Part shown: in pieces, positions 32,507 through 42,543 of the stretch | Numbering within the stretch: position 1 is the first letter of the stretch | Layout of the letters: every line of letters starts with the position of its first letter | NCBI GenBank assembly: GCA_033557465.1 | Contig: CM066033.1 | Coordinates: 1,352,383,834-1,352,447,833 of the forward strand | Direction: 5' to 3' | Length of the DNA: 64,000 bases | Origin: Ichthyophis bannanicus | Taxonomy: Eukaryota > Chordata > Amphibia > Gymnophiona > Ichthyophiidae | Position numbers and translations under genes: made by a program | Notes under the pieces: model-generated | The model's input: the letters and a program-made list of their open reading frames with translations, nothing else | What the model was told of the DNA's origin: nothing | Databases searched by the model: none

Positions 32507-33993
32507 ATGGCGGGGCATCCACAGTGTGTGATCTGTGGAACCCAGAGAGGCACGATGGCAGAGTCCGGGGTGTGCCATAGCTGTGCTTCACTTTCATCCA
32601 CGGTGTAACAGCTGATGGACGTCAGGGAGGCTTCAGAGCCGTCGGGGGTGCAGTCGGGGGGGGCTGGCTGGGTCCCCCCAAGCTCCCGGGCAGGAAGCCC
32701 CGGTGGAGGAGCAGGTTGGGCCCTCGGCTCCGTCACTGGAGGCGCTGCCGGGGGCTTCGGCGGAGTTTTGCCCGGAATTCATCTTAATGTTGCACAAGGC
32801 CTTTTGTTTGCGGCGCCAGGGTAGGTTAGCCGAGGAGATGCCGTTTACGGCTTCGGCTACACAGATGGCGGCTTCGGTCGAGGTAGTTGAGGGTCCCTCG
32901 GTGCCTAAAAGGGCTAGGGCCCGAGATTCTTCAGCTGTGGAGAGCGACTGGGCGGAGCTCGAAGAGCCTGACTGGGAGAATGAAGAGGGTGCACAGGATC
33001 TGGAGGAGGGCGAGATCCTGGAACCTGAGGATCAGTCCAAGATCATTAGGGTCTTTCGTAGAGAGGAGCTTCCGGCGCTGATTACGGAGTCGTTGCAGAT
33101 GCTGAATTTGGCGGCTCAGGCAACCGCGGAGTACGAAGTGGAGGATCCCGTCATTCGGGCGGTTCGTCAAACGCAGGTGGTGGTTCCGGTGCATAAAGTG
33201 GTCGATAAAATGATCCTGGAGGAATGGGACCAGCCGGAGGCGGGGCTTAGAGGTGTGCGCACGATGTCTAGGCTTTACCTGCTAGCGGATAAGGATAAGG
33301 AAAGGTTCAGGACACCGTGTGTTGATGCGGTGGTGTCGGCGGTTACCAAAAAGACTACCATTCCGGTAGAGGGCAGCGCAGCATTGAAGGATGCTCAGGA
33401 CCATAGGGTGGATGGCCTCTTGAAGAAGACCTTTGAGGCGGACTCTCTTGCTTTGCAGGCATCCATCTGTGGGGCCTGGGTGGCGCGGGTGTGCTTGCGT
33501 TGGGTGCAGCGGTTGCATCACTCGCCTCATATGGATCTCGACGAACTCAAAGAGCTGGGGCATCTGGAATCCGGAGCGGCATACTTAGCGGATGTGCACT
33601 ATGATTTGATCAGGGCGCTTGCAAATAGCACGGCGTCCATGGTGGCCGCCCGCAGGTCAGTGTGGTTGCGTAACTGGGCGGCAGACGGTTTGTCTAAGTC
33701 CCGTCTCGGCAGAGTTTAAAGGGAAGTTGAGGCTCGGAGAAGATTTGGATAAGTTAGTAAAGGACCTTGGGGAATCCAAGGCTGGTAGGCTACCAGAGGA
33801 CAAGCCGAAGCAGGGAAGGGCCGGCCAAAATTTTAGAGGCCCATTTCATGACTTTCGGAAGTTTCGGTTGACGCGGTATGGGTCCTTTCAGAGGGGCAGG
33901 TTTTCTTCCCGCGGTCAAGGATTTCGGGGGTTTCGTGGGGCGGCTAGAGGTTTCGCCTCGGGCTCAACGTCAACAACTCGTAAAGCGCAATGA
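32507..33993 (+). pseudogene. DIRS family 2 gag-like gene (copy D)
   Basis: The probable start at 32507 gives MAGHPQCVICGTQRG with the CVIC...CHSC cysteine motif, but a stop follows near 32608. The main body is open at 32703-33719 in another frame: FCPEFILMLHKAFCLRR, a long acidic stretch (SDWAELEEPDWENEEG), VIRAVRQTQVVVPVHKVVDK, TIPVEGSAALKDAQ and SGAAYLADVHYDLIRALANS. It is followed by a basic Arg/Gly/Phe-rich tail in a third frame (33619-33993). The function is inferred from position, since gag proteins of DIRS elements are poorly conserved. Confidence 0.7.
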
Positions 33994-34150
33994 GATGAGG
34001 TGGGTCCTGGCGGGGGACACTTCCATTGGCGGGAGGCTTCGGGGGTTTCTGTCTACTTGGACCCTCATCACGTCCGACCAGTGAGTCCTGGAGATAATTC
34101 GTCAGGGCTATGCCCTAGAGCTGGCGCGGCCGGTATGGGATTCCTTTGTC

Positions 34151-34857
34151 ATGCCTCCTTGCAGGGGGCAGGCAAAAACTCTAGCGGTTCGCGACACTCT
34201 GAAGCGACTGTTGCATTTAGGGGCAGTTGTGGAGGTTTCGAAAGTAGAGTACGGTTTGGGTCGGTACTCCATATATTTCGTGGTGCCAAAGAAAGGCGGG
34301 GCGTTGCGGCCTATCTTAGACCTCAAAGGTGTGAATCGTTGTTTGAGAGTGCCCCACTTTCATATGGAAACATTGCTGTCGGTAATTGTAGTGGTCCGTC
34401 AAGGAGAGTTCCTGACTTCATTGGATCTAACGGAGGCCTATCTGCACATTCCCATCCGAGAGGCTCATCAGAGGTTGCTAAGGTTCGCCTTGCCCTGGGG
34501 CCACTATCAGTTTCAAGCGTTGCCCTTCGGCCTTGCGACGGCGCCGTGCACTTTCACCAAGATTATGGTGGTGGTGGCGGCGGCGTTGCGCAAGGAAGGT
34601 ATTTTAGTGCATCCGTACCTCGACGATTGGTTGATTCGGGCGAAGTCCGAGGCAGAGAGCAGACAGGTGACAAGCAGGGTGGTCGAGTTTTTGCAGAGTC
34701 TCGGTTGGGTGGTCAATCCTTCCAAAAGTCATCTTCAGCGTCTCAGGTTCTCGAGTATCTGGGAGTTCAGTTCGACACTCACAAAGGGCAGGAATTTTTG
34801 CCGGACAGGAGGGCGCAGGCCCTTTGCAATCTGGTGTGCAGCTTCAGAGCTGATGGA
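34151..34857 (+). pseudogene. DIRS family 2 reverse transcriptase (copy D, truncated)
   Basis: N-terminal and palm part of the RT with all catalytic blocks: YGLGRYSIYFVVPKKGG, RPILDLKGVN, FLTSLDLTEAYLHIPI, FQALPFGLATAP and HPYLDDWLIRAKS. The frame is open to the point where the neighbouring hAT-like repeat begins. The thumb and RNase H are lost. It is better preserved than copy C in this part. Confidence 0.85.
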
Positions 34858-35293
34858 AAGAAGTGAAGAAAACAAAAGAAGAGATAAGAAATGGCAGATC
34901 GACCATAGACCACAGAAAGTGAGCTAATAGAAGACAGGAAAGCAGAAGCCTCAGATCGGGACCAGCATGATCAGAGAATAAATTGGTCAGACAACAAAGG
35001 TAGAAAAAATAATTTTATTTCATATTAGTGATTTGACTACAAAATCATAATAATTTTGAAATCAAATATTATTACTTGTTATTGTGATTAATTATTGTGA
35101 TTTAAATAAGTAAATTTTATAAATAAAAACATATTGCAAAGGCCTATAATATATTAATAATTCAACAAATGATTACAGCGACAATGCGTTAATGGTAAAG
35201 GAAGAGAGACGCATTTGATTTTATCATTGGGGGTCATCACAAGTTGACCAATGGTAAAAGGGGTCGCGGTACAAAAAAAGTTGAGAACCTCTG
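34858..35293 (-). mobile_element. hAT-like non-autonomous repeat (copy 1)
   Basis: Minus-strand copy of the repeat at 46174-46611, with the outer terminus at 35293 (reverse complement CAGAGGTTCTCAACTTTTTT, then GTACC). The TGGTTCTCAACC start is of a kind common in hAT-Charlie-like elements. The inner limit abuts the truncated DIRS D. I could not identify the second terminal repeat or target duplication, so the element may itself be truncated. Confidence 0.6.
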
Positions 35294-35989
35294 TTCTAGA
35301 GCATTGTTCCACAGTTAAAACTGAGTGAGTTTTTTGGGGGAATTTTTGGGTACAATTGAATACTGTTTTGCATCTTGATGGTCTATTTTTCACATTAAAG
35401 GTTTTTTTTTAATAATTTTGAAATTTTCATTATGGGACAATTTAAATATACATTTTTTTGGGAGTGATGATGAAGAAAGCTTACTGGCAATCGTTCTGGT
35501 CTTTGAGCTTCCTGTAATCGTAAAGATACATCTATGTTGAATGAGCAGTGGATTTCTTTGATCCCTGTTAAAGCCTTATGAACTTTTGTGCCTACTAAAT
35601 GTTGGTAGCTGCATTGCGTGTTTTTGCATTATTTCCTGTAATGATAACATGTCAAAAGGTTCTGCATGGGTGCAGATAATTGACATTGTCTTTGTAATAA
35701 AGTAGGAATAGAATGCATTGGTAAAAACAATTCTCAAACATTAATTTAGTAAAATTGTGTTCTCTACAAAGCAGTTCTAGTAAACTGTTTGCTTTCTTGA
35801 TGCAGGTGATGAACTTCTCTGTATTACAGTTGTACTGCTTCATGGCAGTAGATTTTATTTCATGAGGTGGTTAGGTGCCCTTGTTGAGAATTTAAAGTAG
35901 TATAGTGGACTGAAGCTCTACCCTCAGTTTGAACACCTGTAAGTAGTATAGAGGACTTGGCCCATCTTGACTTAGATTAAACTGGCTTC
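35294..35989. other. Unassigned 0.7 kb
   Basis: AT-rich. It contains the second copy of the dispersed block described at 30240 (about 35573-35625). No gene seen. Confidence 0.4.
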
Positions 35990-36050
35990 TCGATGGACAA
36001 GCAAGATGGTGAGTCCTCACGTATGGGTGATGTCAGCCATTTGTGAGGAC
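35990..36050 (+). repeat. DIRS family 1-like left end remnant
   Basis: GGACAAGCAAGATGGTGAGT and then CCTCACGTATGGGTGATGTC resembles the left tip of family 1 (GGAACAAGCAGG...GTCCTCACATATGGGT). Only the tip is recognisable. Confidence 0.5.
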
Positions 36051-37894
36051 TGTCAGACGGATGCCTGGGTGAGAATGTTCACAGTCTTGGCAAAGGCATA
36101 TACTAATATGATTTGCAAGGGATTGTGGGAAATGTAGTCCATTCACACCAGAGACAGCCGTTCACAATAATTAGTTGTGCTTGAGTGTAAAGCCAATAAG
36201 ATATTTATTTTTGGGGTTATTTCTCCCAACACAGATATGCTTGGTAGCACATAAAACAGGATACTTGCTTTCAGTCTTAAACTTTAGAAAAACAAAATCA
36301 GGAAAACAGTTGAACTTGTCAGGCAATCAAATCAAAAGAATAAAGACCTGGTTGGTAACAAACTGGTCTTTTCTGTAGGCTTTAGCTAATATTTTCTTAG
36401 CAGTGCATCAAACAACAAGCAAAACCCACAAAGAAGGGAAAAACTGTTCTTTTCAGGTTAACGTCTTATATCTTCACATATAGACTCAGAAGTGATTTCC
36501 TCAGAGCTCACAAGCAATTAGGTAAGACTCAATTTCTAGCAGTTACCCAGCTGAAACCCCTTAGCTGGCTGGCTTTCTACTGCGTGGCTCAAATCCTACT
36601 CAGGAGCTTTTCTGAGTAGATTAAAGAACAAGTTTGTATTTCTTTGTGATGGTTGTTGTACTTTGTAACAGTAAATTACCAAAGGAGTTTAGACAGAGAG
36701 CAATCCATGTATTCACAACCTGTATCTATAACCTCTCCTCCTTCAACAATCATGGGTTCAATATCATGGATTGGCACAGAGGAATTTCTGAATGGAGCAC
36801 TCTCAGGAGAATACTTGTTTCCCTGCTGTCTTTCAAGGGTATAGCTAGGGCATAGATCAGTGTTCATACCTGAGCTTCCATTGCTGTTAGAGTTCTTCTC
36901 TAAATAGCCTGGCCAGTATGTAGTCCAGTTCTTATGTCCAGCCTTCCAATCCAGATCCCTAGACACTGGATCTCTCTTCACATACCTTCTGGCACGGGTC
37001 CTAGGGTCCCTTCCAAGTGCAGCCGTCTCCCTCACAGGTACCGTCTGGAGATTCCTAGCTCTGCAGCACCACTCCTCTGGTTTTTCCCCAGTCCAATGGT
37101 GTATGCTGGCCTTTTGAATGTCTCCCAGTATACGTACTGCTCTGGACTCCTTTAGACCTCCCAAATGCTTTTCTCTTCTTTCTTCCAAAGGGTTTCTTGC
37201 CCTCTCTGTCCGTCCACTCTGGCTTCTGCTTCTGATGATCCTTCAGATGATGGAGCTGTCCAAGATCATGAAGATGATTCTCTGTAGAATAAACTCTGCC
37301 TTTATTCTGCTTAGATGAGTGCTCCACCCTAACACAGCGCAGCTGTGCTGAATCGGGCCCTGCCCTTTGAGATGAGTGCTTGGGGATTACCTCATAGCCC
37401 TCCTGATTAAACACACGTTTCCCCACTTCAGCTCCTCTAATGGCTGTTGGAAACCTGGTGCATTCTGGGACTAGTAGTCTTTTATGGAAAAATTCTGTTT
37501 TCTTATTTCTACCAGAACTGACAGGTTGCTTGTTCAGAGTCACTTCACCTTTACTATAGCTCCTTCCTGAGCTATGATAAGCTTCCTTATCACAGGACTC
37601 ACTATACTTTCCTGTTGTCCAGGGAGAGCTCTAGCTAGAGGTAACTAACATAATTTTCTTGAATTTGCAATACCTTTATTTGGATCCACATTCAGCTTAT
37701 CCAGTGATGTTTTGCATCAGTTTGTGAGGTTACATGTCTCTGTGTGGTGACCAGTTATTCCAGGAGCAGCCTAAATCCCTCCTAGGATTTTGAACATCTC
37801 TGAGCTCAATTCAACACATTCCTATACTGAGTCTTCCTCATGCTCAAGTTGCAGAACAAATTCTGAGTGTTTCTGTGTACAGCCTACTTCTCAA
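36051..37894. other. Unassigned 1.84 kb
   Basis: No convincing coding sequence on either strand. Strings GGGATTGTGGGAAATGTAGT (36120) and GCATTCTGGGACTAGTAGTC (37462) look like repeat-element termini of unknown type. The open frames have no recognisable domains. Confidence 0.4.
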
Positions 37895-38280
37895 GTTTAG
37901 GACTACCTTCAACTCCTAGGGTTCATGGCGTTGACCCTTGAGCTGATTCCTTCGACCAGGATGCACATGCACCTGCAGTCTCTCTGCTCTCAGCTGTTAT
38001 ACAGAACCTTTCTCTCCTCGGAGATTAAGGATCAATGTGGTGGTTTTGCACATTTCACCTGAGCAAGATGCCTCTGGAAGCACCAGACAGGGTGATAGCT
38101 ATCACAGATGCCAGCCTAAAGGGCTGGGATGATCACTGTGCAGGTGAGATGGTTCAGGGCTTTTGGTTTTCACAGGGAGCCTCCTGGTCAGTCATCTGGT
38201 TGGAGGCTAGAACTTTCTGCCTGGCTCTGGTAATGTTTCAGTCCTTGTTAGTGGGCAAAGATGGCCTGGTGTGAGTCAGC
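37895..38280 (+). pseudogene. DIRS RNase H fragment
   Basis: DYLQLLGFMALTLELIPSTR and then MHMHLQSLC match the WHYLQVLGTMAAMIKLVPWA region of copy C. After a frame change, PDRVIAITDASLKGWDDHC and WLEARTFCLALVMFQ match the RNase H core (LTTDASLTGWGAHC, MWAVALALKAFE). It is an isolated remnant that looks like a third, diverged lineage. Confidence 0.7.
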
Positions 38281-38559
38281 AAGCAGTGTGGAATTCAAAG
38301 TGCTGGGATGGTACTCAAGGTAGCAGAACCATGCTTTTGGGCAGAACAACCGATTGCTCTGTCAGCAGCCTCGCATACAGTTATTTGGAACACTTGCATT
38401 TTAGGTATGTTGTATACAATATCCTGAGAAATAATTGGAAATATTCAAACTGTATGATGTCATAATATTTTAATAGTGTGTTCAAAAGTATACAACAAAA
38501 GAAGATGTCCGTGCAACTTATACTTACATAGTAATTTCTGAGAAAAAACCAAAATATGA

Positions 38560-39790
38560 CTTGACAAGATTAATGGCACCCTTCACTAATATTTGGTTGC
38601 ACAACTCTTGGCAGGGATGACAGCCTCTAAATGTTTCTTGTAGCCATCTATAAATTTCATACATCTGTCTGCTGGTAGTTTCTCCCACTCTTCAACTGCA
38701 ATTTGGTCCAGCTTATGAATGTTTCCAGGATTCCTTTTACCAGTGGTAGATTTCATCTCTTTCCAAAGGTTCTTGATTGTATTGCGATCAGGACTCATTG
38801 CTGGTGAGTTAAAAAAACATTCCTTTTTAATCATTCTTTTGTAATTTTCGATGTATGTTTTGCATCATTGTCCTTCTGCGGACCCATGACCTTCGATCCA
38901 AACCTAGCTTTCTGACATTAGGTAGCACATTTTGCTCCAAAATACCTTGGTAGTCCTCTGACTTCATGATTCCTTTATTATGTTCCATGCCTCCATTTCC
39001 TGAGGTAGCAAAAGAGCCCCACAACATTATGGAACCTCCACCATATTTAACTGCAGGAAGGGTGTGTTTTTTTTTCCTTATAAGCTTCATTTCTTCGTCT
39101 GTAAATATATCGCTGGTCTACATTGACTGAGAGCTCAAGTTTGGTTTCATCTGTCCACAGAACATTTTCCCAGAAAAGGATTGTGGTTTCTCAAGGTGGA
39201 TTGGGCAAAGATTAGGCATGCCTTTTTATATCTGTCTTTCAGCAGTGGGGTCCTTCTTGGCCTTCACCCATGAAGTCCTCCTTTGTTTAATGTGCAGCAT
39301 ATGATGCAGGTTGAAACCACCACTCCAGATTGCTCCAGGTCAGCCTTAAGCTCTTTGGATGATGTTATGTGGTGTTTTTCCAACAGTTTGCACTAACCTT
39401 TGAAGACTTCTTGGATTAATTTTCCTCTTCCCACCACATCCTGGGAGATTCTTGATAGTTCCATGAGTAGAAAACGTCTTAACATTGCAAACTGTAGACA
39501 CAGGAATCCCAATATCTTTGGAGATAGTCTTGTACCCCTTTGAAGTTTGATGTTTGGTGGTGATGGCTTTTCTGATGGTCTTGGGCAGCTCTCTTGTCTT
39601 CACCAGTGTGAAAATGGAACATGGAGTGAATGTGGCCATTTTAAACAAAACATTAGATCCATCATTCATTGGTTGATTCAAGTCATGTGAGTACTGACAA
39701 TTGATCACAGGTGCAATGCAATGTGTTTCTTATGTCCAAACTGATTAAAATTGTTTATAAGGGTGCCAATAATCATGTCCCCTATATGAT
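38560..39790 (-). mobile_element. Tc1-like DNA transposon remnant
   Basis: Contains a broken Tc1 transposase. AAGGGTGCCA(T/A)TAATC strings near both ends (about 38565-38583 on the minus strand and 39757-39773 on the + strand) are inverted relative to each other and probably are terminal-repeat parts. Exact tips and TA duplications were not resolved. Confidence 0.7.
38586..39670 (-). pseudogene. Tc1 transposase, broken
   Basis: Minus strand. The N terminus at about 39640-39346 includes ELPKTIRKAITTKHQTSKGY, TISKDIGIPVSTVCN and LPGCGGKRKINPRSLQRLVQ (the Tc1 helix-turn-helix region). The middle at 39090-38827 includes AVKYGGGSIMLWGSFATSGN. The C terminus is SPAMSPDRNTIKNLWKEMK, where the DLNPIE motif is changed to DRNTIK. 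Several frame breaks and the lost catalytic Glu context make it inactive. Confidence 0.85.
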
Positions 39791-40166
39791 TAAAATCTAT
39801 ACTCCACTAACATTTGCTCACTGCATATCCCAAAACTTTTTTGTCGGACTGTGTTCATTAAAGCCGCTATCATTAGCTGTTTCTAGCTTAATAGTCCCTT
39901 TTTCTCTTTTTTTTTGGTAACTTTTAATTTCTCAACTTTTTGATTTTCTTTTTCTTTAGTCAACTTTTTTATGCATTGACCTTATAATAATTCATTCTAA
40001 ATGTGGTCCATAAAATTCAGTATCGTTTTCTTAAAGAACAATGTCTTTCAGTTTTCCACATTTCTACATATTCTCTTTTCACCTTTAATAGCAACTGTAT
40101 ATTCACTGACCACGACTTTAACGTTTTGAACAGTTTTAACTTATTCTGCTTCAAGGTCTAGCAGTT
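39791..40166. other. Unassigned 0.38 kb
   Basis: AT-rich, with no gene seen. Confidence 0.4.
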
Positions 40167-40329
40167 ATCTCCAGGAACAAGCAGGAATGAGTCCTCACAT
40201 ATGGGTACGTCGGTACAGACGGAGCCTGCGCGGGAACGCTCCCCAGCTTCCCAGAAGGAAAGCTTTTGGGAGCATCCCACAGCGCCTGCGCGCTGCCTTC
40301 CCGCCTTTCCTAACCAACTCTCCTCAGTT
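40167..40329. repeat. DIRS family 1 left inverted terminal repeat (copy B)
   Basis: Inverse match to 45796-45984 from CTCCTCAGTT outward to GTCCTCACAT; the extreme tips differ. It starts ATCTCCAGGAACAAGCAGGA. Confidence 0.85.
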
Positions 40330-40547
40330 CTTCTTTTCCGCGGAGCCAGCAGGTCGTGTTCCTGTCACCGCTGAAGAAGTTCTTTATTTTAATTTATTTC
40401 TTTGGTCGCGTGTCTGCCTTCCCCGATGCCGGACCGGTACCGCCAGTCTTTTCTTTTCTTTCTAAAAAAAAAAAAAATATATATATTTTTTCCTCACTTG
40501 GTGTATTTTTCTTCTTATGCCTCCAGGCCCACAAGAAACTTTTCCCT

Positions 40548-42376
40548 CATGGAAAACCAGCCTCCGGGTTCAAAAAATGCACTAAGTGTAGCGGTACAAT
40601 TTCTGTTACAGATACCCATGAATGGTGTCTTAAACGTTTGGGTCCTGAACACTCCATTCCGGATTGCCAGTCCTGCTCTCTAATGTCTAAATGAGGGTTA
40701 CAGAACCGAGCAGCCATGCTCCATGTGCTGTTTCCCACGGATGCACCGGCGGTGGCATCGACATCTTCCAGGTCTTCCTCTCCTGATGGGTCTCAGGTAA
40801 CCAAACATAATCCTAGCAGGTCCTCGAAGGGCAAATCTCCCTCTAAGCATCGAGATGCCTCCGGGCTTGCCCTCGAGGATCCTGCCCCAGCCAAACAACC
40901 CCGGCGGGAAGCTCCGGCTTCCAAAGCTCCTCCTATGGGGTTACAGGTTGACATCGATGGCACGGCCTCGACCTGTTAGACTGCTCTGGGGTACCGGCAC
41001 TTTCTCCTGGTACCGACATCCAGGCAGTCGTGGCGTCCATGGATCACACTGTTCAATCCATGCAGCAGGCTATAATGGCTTTTATTAAAGCTGCGACGCC
41101 GACGGTACCGCAACGAGTCCCGTTGTCGGTGTCGGTACCGGTACCAGCGCCGATACCGGTACCGACTGCATCGACATCGGCCAGGATACCGACTCTGGCT
41201 CCTTGTCCAGGGCTATTTCTCGCTACCGATCCGGTACCGGGGACGCCCGATGTCGGTACCGATCGATACGCGTATCGATCGTTGAAAGCGGACAGACGAT
41301 ACTTCGATTCCTCTGATGATTCTGATTCATCAGATGAGTCTCCTGAAGTATCCATTACCCTTCCTGAGGAGCCTACTTCTCCAAAAAGGAGAATGTCTCC
41401 TCCAGAGGATTTGTCCTTTCAAGACTTCATAATAGAAGTGGCTAAAGGACTCTCTATTTCAGTAACCTCTGAAACAGAGCCTAGAGCAAACAAATTAGAT
41501 ATTTTAGGATACTCTAAGGCTCCCAGAGAGGCAGTCACCTTGCCAATTCATGAAATTCTTCATGAACATATGATTGACTTATGGGAGACTCCTCTCACCC
41601 TTTCTCCTCATTCTCGCAGATTGGACACTATGTACCGTGTCCCTCCTTGTCCTGGATTTCAGAAAACTCAGCTTCCTCACCACTCCATTGTGGTGCAGTC
41701 CGCTATGAAAAGGATAAAGAGTACCAAAATACACTCTTCTGCTCCTCCAGGAAGAGAATGCAGGACCTTGGATGCTTTTGGTAGGAAAATCTTCCAAGCC
41801 AGCATGCTTATTGCCAGAATCAACTCATATAGCCTTTATATGGGTATGTTTCTAAAGGAAGTTGCACAAAAGCTGCACAACTTTCTCCCTTTTATTCCAG
41901 AGGATAGAAGGGATGAGTTCCTCCTTTGGCTTACGCATACTCAAGACATTTCAAAGTTTTCCAACAGGGCAGCCTTTGACTCCTTTGAAGGTGCCAGCAG
42001 AGCCTCAGGCATTGCCATAGCTGCTCGCAGAATTGCTTGGCTCCAGGCTTCTGATCTAGAACCCTGGGTTCAGGATGGCTTAGGAAATCTGCCCTGTACG
42101 GGTGAAAATCTCTTTGGCAAAGAGTGGCAAATAAAAGCCACTCAAATGGATGCAGAGAATTCTGCTCCGGATAGACTTTCCAAGTCAACCTCCATTCCAG
42201 CCAAGAAAAAACCTTTCAAAAAGCCTTTTTACAGAAGGAGCAGATTTCCTTCCACTTCTGGCCAACAATCTTCTGCAGGTCGCTTTTCTACTAAGCGTCA
42301 GCAACCTAAACAGGCCAGGCCTAAACCTGCAGGGGCTGCTACAACCCAGCAGTCCCAACCCCCTCAGGGTTTTTGA
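40548..42376 (+). pseudogene. DIRS family 1 gag-like gene (copy B)
   Basis: The N-terminal part near 40584-40692 has a cysteine/histidine cluster CTKCSGTISVTDTHEWCLKR and then CQSC, probably zinc-binding, ending in a stop. A Ser/Pro/Lys-rich segment follows in another frame (40716-40976). The main open frame, 41030-42376 (448 codons), begins with a Val/Pro/Thr-rich repeat (SVPVPAPIPVPTAST), an acidic region and then a conserved block (DAFGRKIFQASMLIARINSY, then WLQASDLEPWVQDGLGNLPC), ending in a basic Gln/Arg/Ser-rich tail. The block recurs in remnant F (minus, 57032-56313). Capsid function is inferred from position. Confidence 0.75.
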
Positions 42377-42543
42377 CTTGATACTAGAGAACTTAACCTT
42401 TCTGGCTCTACAACAGCCAGAACCTCTCACCATTCCAGGAAGGTTAGCTCATTTTGCTCCCAGATGGGAGCAAATCACATCAGAGCAGTGGACCCTCTCC
42501 ATCATAAGAGAGGGCTACAAACTTCATTTCTCAGACCTTCACC

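Larger units (their letters stand above)
31515..34857 (+). mobile_element. DIRS retrotransposon family 2, copy D (left part)
   Basis: Starts with the family 2 left repeat (TTCCTTATCGTTCTTCCAGT versus TTCCTTAGCGTCCCTCCAGT in copy C). It continues through leader, gag and RT, then stops at 34857 where an hAT-like repeat abuts. RNase H, recombinase and right end are missing here. Confidence 0.85.

Noticed and set aside
36676..37543. Two long minus-strand frames suggesting a gene
   Set aside because: No domain, no consistent start or splice pattern, and the composition looks random.
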